Assembly: GCA_964023205.1 (NCBI GenBank)
Contig: OZ026837.1
Location: forward strand, 10,752,670-10,816,669
DNA: 64,000 nt
Origin: Lutraria lutraria
Taxonomy: Eukaryota; Mollusca; Bivalvia; Venerida; Mactridae
Direction: 5' to 3'
Shown: piece by piece, positions 1 through 13,100 of the stretch
Layout: the number at the start of each line of letters is the position of its first letter
How positions within the stretch are numbered: the first letter of the stretch is position 1
Notes under the pieces: model-generated
The model's input: only the letters and a program-made list of their open reading frames with translations
The model's database searches: none
Told to the model about the DNA's origin: nothing
Made by a program: the position numbers and the translations under genes

Positions 1-2
1 GC

Positions 3-185
3 CGGTTCACCTACCAAGATGTCATGCACTGTATTCTAACCAATACTACCTTTCTCTGCGACAAGGCACCGGCAACATCTCCACATAAGGGGCCGGGTAA
101 TCGGCACTATTTTCAAGATTTCATGGAAGGTTATCACCTGCTTCTACCGGGAATGAATCTAGATTTACATACTAAATGTATCTAA
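3..185 (+). other. Open frame entering from the left edge, unidentified
   Basis: A 60-codon frame is open from the window edge to a TAA at 183-185. The stretch is more GC-rich than the AT-rich sequence after it. It has no start codon in view and I recognise no domain. If it were the 3' end of an upstream gene, the first exon of the SLC5A gene would have to lie between 185 and 1125, and I found none there. It may therefore be an unrelated fragment, a pseudogene piece or chance. Confidence 0.2.
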
Positions 186-314
186 GATTTACTGATATCT
201 AATTGTAATCTATGTAATGTCTAATTCTAATTTGATGAAACTAATTATTGATTACACGCAATCAGTATCGTCCCGAGATGAGTATTCTGTCGTGATTCGC
301 TCCCTAATTGGTTG

Positions 315-478
315 TACAGTACAACCTCTCCAAAGCTACACCATTTGGGAGTAGCAAAGTATGTTGTTGTTGTGAGGTTGTTGCTCTAGAGAGGTTAGAT
401 TGATAGTAAAATCGTGCAGTGGAAAAAATAATACTGTTGTTGCTCAAGTGAGGGTCGCTTTGGAGAGGTTGTACTGTA
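315..478 (+). mobile_element. MITE-like element, family A, copy 1
   Basis: About 164 bp bounded by TA on both sides, with termini CAGTACAACCTCTCC and its reverse complement (GGAGAGGTTGTACTG). The interior is itself a near-palindrome of GTTGTTGCTC-type motifs. No coding capacity. Four more copies occur at 13881, 27354, 27697 and 53159. TA flanks and terminal inverted repeats fit a Tc1/mariner-type non-autonomous element. The rest of 186-1125 holds nothing else I recognise. Confidence 0.75.
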
Positions 479-1125
479 TATAGTTTGGTTCATTCTGATT
501 AGCCATCACGAATCTGATGGTTTATAATTTAGTCTAATCTAGAAAACAGAACTAATCGATACTCGACATTTAATATCGATCTAGGATGAATATCGACCCG
601 GCTCGTCAATCAATATTCGACTTTAAAAAAAAAAGTTTTTATTCTTGTCTGAATACTGCCCCAGGATCGAATCATGAGCTAGCCCGTACATCGATCGATT
701 AGACCCAATACTAATGTTTCACCAAATTGTATAAACATTGGTTAAATCTAGCAGTTGGTTAAATTTGAGGTGTGGTTCAAAAGTTAAGATGACTGCTCTT
801 TTTGTACAAAACGCAGGAAGTCCATAACATATTCAGACGAGTAAATAGACAAACTGTGGATATTGACTACTTCTTAACCAATATCAGACACTTAGGTTAC
901 TCAAATTGATCTTTGAATTTAACCCATTGCTTAAAATCAACCAATATTTTTACAATTGGGTGTTTCAATCAAAACAATGTCGTACTTTAAAATGTGGTTC
1001 TTTAGAAAGAGGGTGGTTCCAAAAGTGTCAAAATTGTACGCAATATATATGAAAACAGATCATGTTTATCAAAAACATCCGTAGTACTCCATAACACGAA
1101 AGCAAAAAAAAATGTTGTTTTTCAG

Positions 1126-4100
1126 TCTCTATGTCGACCAAATCGAGGTAGTGTGAGGAGTTACTTTCTAGCAGGAAGGAGTATGGTCTGGTGGCCGGTG
1201 AGTACTGTTTATATATACATGTATATTATTATTAAAGGTTCTGTTTTAATTAGTGTTTGTGTATCAATGGTCCTATTTACTGAGAATTCTGGTTTTCACA
1301 GAACTTCGGATAAATTCCTTAAACAAATGGCACTAGAAAATATGCCCCATCTTCAGGGCATTCCTGTTTTCAAGGGTTTTACTGTAAGACCAAAGACAGT
1401 CGTATAAATCGAAACCCTGGTGTAGAATTTATATATGATTACCTTTAGATGAACTATACCACGACCACTTCACTCCAGCGAGGTGAATGTCGAACAACAA
1501 GCTTACACCCAAATATAAATGCAATGTTTTGTTATGTTTTATCTAGTGTTTTTTTTCCATTCTCAGGTTGGCGCTTCTTTGTTCGCTAGTAATATTGGAA
1601 GTGAACACTTTGTTGGACTGGCAGGTACAGGAGCGGCTAGTGGTATAGCGATTGTTCTATATGAGTGGTCGGTAGGTTGAGACTTACATAATTATATAGA
1701 TATGTACGTGTCATTGAATTATTAAGCGGTGTTAACGTTGAGCTTGTGGTTGATTAATTGACATGGTCATCATATCACATGTTTAGATGTAATAAAAAGT
1801 CTAATATATAACATGAAATAATCAAGTAACGTTTTCATTAGATACTGAATATTTTGAAGTCTAGTACTAGTATGAAGACACGTGTATGTGGTGACAATGT
1901 GGCACGAGATAATAATCGCTGTTGTTTGGTGTTGTTGCTGTTTCTGCTAATTGGTCAATTTCGGTCAGAATCCGGGGAAAATTTTACCCGTTGGATCTAG
2001 CGAGTGTTTTCGCATTGGGAACGCCTCGTATTTTAACAATTGATACGTTTTTCGCGCGCCCCTCGTAAAATAGATTAAATCGTGCATCTGAATAATCATT
2101 ATCATATCATTTTTATGCCAACATCTAACATAGTGTTATTTAATGCAAAAAGGAAACAGACTCTTATATAAAGTCTTCTTAAAATTGAAAATCTCGCGGT
2201 CAAGTGGCGCAGCAACATGGAACGGGAACCAGTTTAGCCGATACGCAACTGAAACACCAACAAACAAATGTTTCCTCCTATGGTTCTTATAATTAACATG
2301 ACTCTTTTATGGTGGTCGAACCCACGTGGGAGCAATTCTTTAACAAATCTTAAAGACTTATTAATGCTGCGCCCATAGAAAACGGTTCCGCTGCGTAAAC
2401 AAAATTATTTGGTTCTGATTACTCGACCTGTCCTAGTTTTTTCCAACGAACCTAAAGTTTTTATTAACCCGGGCAGGTAGTTGCCCAAGGAATGGAAAAT
2501 CCATTTTCTCACTTTTTTACCTTTACACGTGCCTCCAAGAGCATAAAAATACGCCCCGGCCGACATTACTTCCCTTTTTCTAATTAGCATGTAATATTAT
2601 AATCAGAAACAAAACAGTTAAGGCCTAAGTTATGTTTTTCTATTACTACTAAGTCCCTGGAGATTTGTTATATCGAATTAGGTAATATCATGTTTTATAC
2701 TAGCAATATAATGCTTTAATTAATAATTCATGAAAACTAATAAATCATCGTTTCATAATTAAACATAAAATTTAAAAGATTAGAGAGAATTAACCGTGTA
2801 CCTGAAGCAAAAATATAATTAATATTCAAAAGAATATAACACCATCCTCATATGTATGAAATGAACTAAATAAGTAAATTTGTTCCGAGCGGTCATTTAA
2901 CCATACATGAAGAGTGATTTCCCTTTCATCTTGTGGTAATCTGCTTTAATCCAAATCTATATAACTATTTTCCTAAACCACAGATATGGTCAAACAAATA
3001 TGTTTGTTCCTAAAAGATTCATATTTTTACAATTACGTGGCAGAACAAATAAGTAATAAAGTATTAATCCATTTTAAGGAGAACTAGGAATTAGAAACGT
3101 GAAAAGAAATGTTATATCAAATCTCATACTTGGTTTTATTTGGTAAAAAACATCAACCTTAATAATAGACATTCTAGATGATGACCTAAAGGTGCCTTCC
3201 TGAAAATGGTGCCATTAGTTTAGGTAACACCAAAAATCAGACCTGGCCAATAGACAGTGGAAATCCGAGATTGAGAACGCCTTCTATAAAACAAACTCGA
3301 AATGGTCCGTGTTCCGATTTCTCAAAACTCTTTATGGAGATTGGTCTAAACTCAAACTCTGTAAAACATGCATATAATAGGTGATGTGCCATTAACAAAT
3401 TAGACTGCTGCTGTACGGTGTCATATTGAATCAATATTTCTCTTTCGGGAAACTAATTCATTGATTTGTAGTTCAGCTTTCCATATCAGTCACTCGCTCG
3501 GTGCGCATGAATTTTGATGCGGACCAAAGTACTACTTTTATCTACATCCACCAATTACAATTGTTTAACTAGTTCTTGTTCGATGATGCAGTGCAAGTCT
3601 ATATATGTTCAGCTTCCATGAGTACATTCAGTACTTTGATTTTCACTTAATTAAAGCCCCATTAGCTTTTTTGGTGTAGAAAAACATATATGCAAAAACA
3701 TTTAATTCCTGATATTATCCTAAGATAATTATTACCGTCGAAACAAGCCCTTTTTCGTCTGAAAACACTCATTTCACTGTGATCTTTACTTTTGTAAACT
3801 TGAAATATGTAGAGCGCGTGACGTCACTTTACTACGTGTGCATAACATGACTGCGGGAAAACTCAGATGTTCTATATATAGCATTTATTTCAATGATAAT
3901 GAAAAAAATACGATAGTAGTTTCGGAAACATTTTTTCTTGCTATAAAGTATGCACGGGAGAAAAACACACCGGATTCCTCTGTTATAGAACAAGCAGAAC
4001 TTATTAAGACCAATACATTTATAAGCTTATGGGACTTTAAATGGCGCAGTTAGCACATTTTCTAGCTTTGAGCTTTGTTAGTACAGTAAGACCCTAGACG

Positions 4101-7100
4101 TACAACAGATAGAACCACCGACCCTCCTTCGACTAACTGGATAGCTTCCTTATACGTGAACTCGTGTCTCGGGTGGGGTTCGAACTCGAAGCGGTGAGGG
4201 GCTGAGGATTACTAGTCACAAACTGTTACCACTCGGAGAGGGAGCAATTGGAACTCCTCGGCGTTTTTTTCATAAAATGCGTATTCTCAGTGGCGGGAAT
4301 GTCCGGAAATGCCCGAGTAGTTACGATTGGGGGTGGGAGGCCTTAGATGGTTCATTAAATCAAACTTAGTCACACAGTTCGGTCTTTTGACGTACATTAT
4401 ATTGACTGAAGTGATTAATTATTGCCGTAATACAAAACAAAATACAAAAATGTTTAGAGATTTACCGATTAATTGTCAAAGCATTAGAAATAAGTACTTC
4501 GCTATATTAACCTTTATACACTCCATGCTATGAGTCATCAATGCGCATTTCTAAAACAAATACAGTAAAACCTGTCAACAAAGGCCACCCATGGGAACGA
4601 CAAAATGGGGTTTTATTGGCCGGTAGTCTTCATTTGGAGGGCATTTTGTTCTAAATAATAAAAGAACAGTTTCTTTAAAAAATGCCTTGATTCACAGGGT
4701 GGCCTTTATTTGGAGGTAGTTGCTAACACTGGTCTGACTGTATGCATAAACTTATGGGGCTTGAAAAAATAAATTGTGAGCGAACTCCTTTAATTCATTG
4801 TTAGATATTGGACAAAGCATTGCCTATCCTTACGGCTTAGTATGACTGCAGACTTGTATATAAACCAAAACAGAAACAAGCATTGTCACTAGCCACTCAC
4901 GTATTTATAGACATTACGAATATATCAATCTAGATTTTAGAAGATATTTTTCACTAAGTGTTTACTAGCAGTATGGAAGACAGCGTCAATTTAAAATTTT
5001 CAAAAATGCTATTAACAGTTTTTGCCATATTATCGATTATGATAATAAGTATTAATTGTGAGGATAAAGATTCGTCGTCGAGTACGGACGGCATCGGGGA
5101 CGCTGGGTATACTTCTCGGGTCCGAACAAGCGACGTAATAGCCTTGGAGACGATGCTAATGGATATGGTCTACGGGGCGTACGGACCGGGAAGGCGCAGA
5201 CGGTCCAGTCAGTTGCCGGAAACGCTTCATAAGGATTTTATTTTCAAAAATCTTATTAAGAGAATTCTTCGAAATGCAGAAAGAAGACAAAAGAAAATAA
5301 CCACTGCGTCTTCGACTCAACTCGAATAATGTTCCGGCGTTATTATATTGGTATTAAGAACGTTCGATTTAATCGCAAATTAATGACGAATCCTATGAAC
5401 AAACAATATGATTTCAACTTTAAAGTGAGCAATTTGGATATTTCAAACCATCGAATAATCATTCGAGTTATGAGTTTCGTATAACGCAGTATTCTTGTTA
5501 TTTGAAAAAGATATATATGTATTTTCTAACTGTTTAACTGACAAATATGTTCACACTTGGGATTAAATTGTTGTGTAATTGGATTATTACATTTCCATAA
5601 AAACTGAGCCACGTGACTAAGTGTTCATTTTATTTTTATGGTATTTATTGATATTATACAATGTCGTCATACAATATTTACAGCAAAATATTTTGATTAA
5701 CTTATTTATTGTTATATTTGTATTAAACATGATGTTTAATGAACGTGTACTGTCATATTTCAATGATTTCAAGTTGAAAGCGTCAAGACAGAACATGTCT
5801 TTTGTGAAGGTCTTTGATTTAGATTTAGAAATAACGCTACTGTGGCCGAGTGGTTAGGTTGTCCGCCTACGGAGCGGGATATCGAAGGTTAGAACCTTGG
5901 TGGAGACTGTGTAAGTCTTAGTACTGATGCGGTCGGTTAGCCAGCCGCCAATTAAAAAAGTAATGGTCACCGTTGGCAAAAAGAGAAGGGGTTTGGGGAG
6001 ATACTATGCGCACAAAAGATAGATGCCTCATATGCCAACTTGGCTGGTCGTTTCAATAGGGGTAACACTATAATACTAAGTAAACATTTTTTACCTTTTA
6101 CATAGAAATATATGATCCGATAAATCACTGTAAAATTGACATCACGGAATTTGTACGTAAAATAACACGTTGAAGTGTAACAATCGTTACAATACAAAAT
6201 GTGTGAAAAAACTTCATATAAAAATGGCAACTTCGAAATCAAAATTGTACATGTATATCCATATAGGGCTATACACGGTACCGTAAAATCTTAAACACAG
6301 GTACTTACATTGTTCAATATTTTGATTATCGAAATATCAGTCTGTTTTACACAGTTTTTAATTAAAGAATAGAACAGAACAGAAAGTTTATTGAGATAGA
6401 TTTGTACCTGACATACATCGTCTTTCACATAATACAGTAAAAATATCAAATCGATTAAATTAAAGTCAATTTATCGGGAAGATCAATTTACAGTACCACA
6501 AAACCTCTATATATACCCTTATTTGAGAACCGATGATTGTGGTCGATATATTTAGATGGCGTTTATATTGAAGTGGTCGCTATTGGAGGGTCTTATTGTA
6601 CTGGAATTAATACTTGTTGTAAAGTGATTGAAAAAACTGTTGAATGAGTGCTGATTAAATAGTGTACGAAGAGACCCACGAAATCCACGAAATTAAATCC
6701 CCAACGAAAATTTATGAAATCACAGTGTATAGCATTGTTGGTCCTTAAAAGTCACACTGTGGTTTTATTTATGTTCGTTGGGCTCCATGTCCGTGTTTTT
6801 TACTAAAATTGCTATTTCATGGGGGACGTATATTGATTAAAATTAACGTACCCTGGGTTTTTCACGAATCTTATTAAAGATGGTGCTTAATCGTATTTAT
6901 TAATATATTCTTATATCTATTGCACATATTGCGGCGAACCAATCGTAACTACCCAGGCATTTTCGTAACTGAGAAATACGCCTCGTACATAAGTGTAGGG
7001 TTACGAGTTTATGGTTATGCGGTTTCCGGTCACTACTTATAGAAATACCGACCTTCAAACGTGTTTATCATCAAATTGGAATCAAGTTGCCATTGAAAAA

Positions 7101-10100
7101 GAAACAGGTTGTTACCATTGTTGGATTCCCAGGGTCAGCCATGATGGATACTAGCCCGTGAACAACAACAACAAAATGGCGGCCTACCTATTATGTCAGA
7201 GGCACTTTTCCTTAGACAAACGCTGAGGAGTTCCGATTGGCGGCGAACCTCCGACTTTAATACTATCAGCCCGCAATTAGGCTATACTTATTGACAACCA
7301 GCTTATATTGAATGATTGCATGATTTAATATTAAGGAACATGACTCTATGATGATTTACATGCTTCACTGCAGTGAGAAAGTGCTGCTTAGATCTCAAAC
7401 TATTGTCGAATCTGACCACTTTTTTATAATGCGAAAATAATCTACTGCTTGATAGATACTGCAAAATTTCCCTTTGTACTGGGGGAAATGTTTTGACAGA
7501 TTAGTCTAGAAGACTATGTGATGTTCAAACTTTTGCTTTCGTCGTTCAAAGGGATGGAAATTTTCAGAATTTAATCAAATAAATTACTACTTTATAACAT
7601 AAGGTCATGGCAAATTTCTGCGAAAAGTGGAATTACAACGAAGACAATTACAATGTATATCAAATAAATGTGTCACATAAAATTGCAAAAATAAGTAGCT
7701 TAAAAAATTCCATGATGCTTACCTTTCACCTTCCTCATGATGATCTGATATCGGTATTGTAACACCACAGCTGCCGCCGTCATATTGTCATCTGAAACAT
7801 ATCACGTACTTGAGAGGTTGATTGAAATAGACAAGTGTTTCATTCAATTTCATTTAACATGATACGAGTTGACAAAATGATATCTTTTACACGGAGTACA
7901 ATAGTGGGATAGTTTTGGTGTACAATTTCATGATTGAAAGATGAAACGCGAAATTAAAAATCTAACAGCCTATTCAATATGTATATTATGATTTCTTTTT
8001 ATGTACTTTAATGCTTGCAACAAATTAGTTTTTAACGAACAAAGACTAGTTCAAAGTACTGAAAGTACTGCATGACGTATCGATACACAAACGTAGTACT
8101 TAATTAAGTCCGCACAAACATTCATGCGCGCCGTGCTATGGTAAACTGAACTATCATTCAGTTTCCAAAAAACACCAGTCGTTGATTCACAAGAACCCAT
8201 GATATCGTGGAAAGCTTGTTCAGTCTGTATCGGTTTGTAGTTGCTTTCTTTGATCGCTTTCAATTTTCTCCAAACCAAATGTGGTTTTATTAAGTTTGTC
8301 ATACCAGTTGATGGTCATATCAATACAGTAAACCCGTTAAAAACCGTACTCGTTCCGGACCGGAACGAAAGTCTGGTCTTCTTGAGCATTGCGGCTTTCA
8401 GATAACTTTTGATAAATTCCGGCAAAAATGGGAAATGAAAAAAATAGTCCGATTTTAAGGGAATTCCGGCTTTTAGGGGGTTAACTGTATTTGTTAGATG
8501 GATAAGAAGGCGTAGACAACCATTTTATTGATATAAAATTATTAACTCGCTGAACATCGTGATTTTATGCAGCAGTTATAATAATTGATGTAGAATCACA
8601 TACTGTACACATATTTATTATTTAGAAATAACATTTTATTTTTCCAGTCCATGCCTCTTGTGTTACTGTTAAGTTGGTTGTTCTTGCCAGTGTACATATC
8701 AGCAGGAGTAAGTACATTTATATCAGACAGTAGAACAGCCTTCCCTTGAGGCGATGATTAGGTCATCACTGTATATGTAGCATGTCGCATTAAATTATGA
8801 AACGTAAAGCACGATGAAATCAGTCCATATATACCTAAGTACATGTGTTACTAAAATAATTAGAATATTCTGCTATAAATTACATAGCCACGATGAGATA
8901 CGATGTCTATAGTTTGAGTTTCTTGTCTTTCCGACACATGAACATCAGCAAAGGTAAAAAAGGTGCATCATTTAATATACAACGAACATAAAGAATGACA
9001 ACCTCTAGTATGTTATCGGAATTGATTCAACACTATTTGAAATCTAAGGTCACAGCATTCTATCAAATGTATTATTATTATCATTGTTCCAGGTGTATAC
9101 ATTACCAGAATACATACAGAAGAGATTTGGGAGTCAAAGGTTACGGACATATCTCAGTGTTCTTGCGATCATCATGTACATTATCACCAAACTTGCTGTA
9201 AGTATAAATAGGGAGCACAAGCTTGAATTACCACAGAATTCTTTCAAACAACCATGTCGTCGGCTTATTTCTTTAACCCGTAACTCAATCTTTGGCGATA
9301 TTGTGATTCTGGTATCATTTTTCGTCTCTCTTAGCTCTTTACAATGAACATACTAACCTGCTTCTAGATCTTCCCTAAATAGGGTTAATACAAATTCAAC
9401 AATTTATTTCAGGTGACTATATTTGCTGGTGCATTGTTTATACAACTGTCATTAGGTTGGGATATGTATGTGTCCATTGTGGCCCTTCTAGTCATCACCG
9501 GTTTATACACAGTTCTAGGTAAGAATCTGAGATCTCGTCTTAACACAACATAAAATAACAAAGGCGAAGACAAAGATGAATAAGAGGATGATGATAATAA
9601 TGATGCTTGATATGATGACAACGACATTGACGCTGACAATAATGAAATATAGAAGTTGTTGCATGTTATTTTATTATATGCAGCATTATTAACATCAGAT
9701 CGTAACTTTGATTTGGTTTTGAAAACCAAACCGTCAATCAGCAGCCTTGTATGATGACTGAAATCTACCTAACGACTTTGTGGATCTTTGACTTAGGAAC
9801 TCTGGCTTTGATCAAAGGTGTACGCAACGTTTGTACGAGCACATCATTCACAATCAAATTAAAGACTTGTTAAAACACTTTATTCTGTGTAGACTTGTTT
9901 ATGTGTAATATTTGCTGTTATATGGCACTGAAGTCTTCAATAATAATAATTTCAGAATCGTTTCTATACTCTGTTCGAACATATAAACATTTTTCCTGTT
10001 ACAATGTATATTATGAAACAGCTTGTCTTCTTTCAATCATTGTAGGTGGACTCGCGGCCGTCATCTACACTGACACACTGCAAACTGTGATAATGACACT

Positions 10101-13100
10101 TGGCGCATTTGCATTGATTGGAATAAGTACGTTCTTTTATTACATGAACTTATTAAATTCTAACCAAAAACTGGGAAACGCGCGGCAGAAATATTACACC
10201 ATGTTGAACTTTCGACCTTAATATATCACAGATACAATAATGGGCTTTGTTGTTTATTAATCTACAAAAAATACTTGTATATAAGACTTTTTTGCATAAA
10301 GCACGTTTATAGTATATAATTATATACATGTATACAATTTAGTATTGTTTTTACATAAATTTCTTGTAATTCTACATACCTTGTATTTTTCTAAATGTTG
10401 TAAGCACAAACCAAAGTTTTCAACAAGCGCTTCATTAATTACTTGTATGTAATCATTCAAAACATTTATCATGTTGTGGCGTTAGAGACGGTGCGTTGTC
10501 AATACTAGTATTTGGAATCTGAAATGGAACATTCAACTATAATTCAGGTATGGATAAAGTTGGTGGTTACTACAAACTGGAGAAACTTTATATGGAAGCC
10601 TCACCATCCGTCCGCGTAGAGAACAGCACTTGTGGGGATCCACCAAGCGATGCCTTCCATCTTTTACGTGACCCAGTATTATCAGATCAACCGTGGCCTG
10701 GTCTGATTCTCCAGTCATCACTTGGATGTCTGTGGTACTGGTGTTGTGATCAGGTAATCTATCATCACTGTTGTTAAAACTACTATCTGTTGTGTTAGAT
10801 GAACCGTATTGCGTCTTTTTTCATTATGTTTTTATTATTCATTTTCTTTTTTCTTTCACCTATTACTTTGTTTTCTTCACCAAAATATATTTATATATAT
10901 ACAGTAAAATGTGTATATGTAACTTGCGAATACCGGCAACTCTGTGAATAAAGGTCATTTCTTTAAAAGCCGTCTTCGATTTTTATGAACAAAATATACT
11001 TCGAATGAGGTCCCCCAGCCAATAAAGGTCACATTTTGTCTTTCCCAAAGGATGACCTTTGTGCACATGTTTGACAGTTAATCGCCATTCTATTCGACTT
11101 GCGCAACTGCGTGCAACCAATTTTATTATAGTAATAAAAAATATGATATTGATTTTAGGTAATTGTTCAAAGAACTTTAGCAGCCAAGAACTTGTCCCAT
11201 GCTAAAGGCGGGGCCATTCTGGCAGGATATCTGAAAATACTGCCCTTGTTTATCATGATATGGCCTGGAATGATCAGCAGAGCTCTGTACCCAGGTGAGA
11301 TTTCAATCGTTACATCAGAAAAATAAAATACAGTGCAACCTTACCAAATCAACAACATTTAGGAGAAGCAAAATTATATTTTTGTTAAGACGTTGTTGCA
11401 ATAGAGAGGCTAAAGTAATTGCTAAAATTCAATTTTCTTTCAAATGAAATGTTTTCGTTAGAAATGACAATCTTCTTATGTTACGAGGCAAACTTGCTTA
11501 GCAACATACAACAGATAGGTCTTGGTAAATGATATGTAATAGATATTCGTCATATATACTCAGCGAGGTAACGTGACTCTATTTAGTATATAAAACTACA
11601 AATATAAAAACGTGACGTATACGGTTACAATCACCACATGCCAGAAGGGCACATGACGTTTAAATGAATTTTAACCGAATGACCGATATTGTTAAGTACA
11701 TGTAAGTCATACTTTTTTACTTTAATGTCTAAAAACTGAAGATGTTTCAAGGCGCTTCTCGGTAAATTTTCTAAACCCCACCTGAGCGTTTATACTGCAT
11801 AAATGCCCGAAAAATAAGATTCAATCATTATATTACATGTTTAACACTTTGTTTTCTGATATAAATCATTTTTGATCGTGTGAAAACACTGATTGTTCGT
11901 GTTATTAGTGAACAATACGTGTGGTAAGTTACAGTCTTGATGCGCGTGAAACGCGTTCTGGATAAACGGTAAGAATATAACTACCAGCTATCACCAACCA
12001 ATCAGAATTGTCGGTTGAGATGCTCCGCCCTACATAAAATTTAGAGTGAATGTAAATTTACTGGTCCTGAAAGCATGTTTTGTTTCTCCCTTTTAAGCAG
12101 TCATATGAGGTGGACAGTTCACATAACCAGCGTTCCTGGGAAGAACCAGTTCTAGACTCCCATCCTCCGTAAGCAACTGCCTATTTTTTCAAACGAAGAG
12201 ACATGGTTGATAGCTGGACTCAAACCCACGATCCTCCATCAGTGAGAGGTTACATTGATTTGAAATCGGCGACCTTAACCAATCGACAACGGAGGCGGTT
12301 TTGAAGCAGTAGTAAAATTTAGTACTTTTTTACATTATAGATGATGTGGCGTGTGTAGACCCAGACGTGTGTAACAGAGTTTGCGGAAACCCCGTTGGAT
12401 GTTCCAATATCGCATACCCAAAACTAGTACTCACTCTAATGCCAACAGGTAAAATTATGGGTGAAGAAGCCCAGATAAAATACCCTACCAATAGTTTAGT
12501 CAAGTTACCTTGAACATGACTTTTTCTAGCTTTATAATTGTATCATTGAATGACATGAAGTCGAAATGGATTGATTTTGTTAATATAACGTATGTCTAGT
12601 TTATGCTCATTTGACAATTTTCAACTCAGTTCGTATCTACATTTTTGTAATAGAAATACTAGATGCAGTTGGATTTGGTGTGCAAATTGGACAATCCTTT
12701 GAGGAATATTATAATTATTTTGTAAAACAACTGTATCACGCAACTGGCTTGCGGAATGAAGTACGTCAGTAATGTCTGCTATTATTTACGCTATTTAATG
12801 TGGTAAAAATCATTCTTTTGATTTTCTTATTTCAATCATAAATTTAGTCCCTGTTTTTAAATAACCCTGACGCATTGACTACTTGACATACCATCACCTG
12901 TTTCACAAAAGTCTCTGATTTTACTAAACGTTTTATTTACAGGACTAAAAGGATTAATAATGGCAGTTATGTTGTCAGCCATCATGAGTTCATTGACCTC
13001 TATATTTAACTCAGCCAGTACGTTATTTACAATGGATCTGTGGCGTAAATACAGAAAGCATGCCACAGAACGAGAGCTTCTCATTGTTGGAAGGTAAAAA

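Noticed and set aside
7180..7240. ATGGCGGCC on the plus strand and ATGGCTGACCCTGGG on the minus strand as gene starts
   Set aside because: The plus frame stops after 17 codons and the minus one has only a weak donor (GTAACA); no partner exons seen.
8995..9347. Two overlapping plus-strand frames around 9000-9347
   Set aside because: Only 9093-9197 is the SLC5A exon; the rest is read-through into introns.
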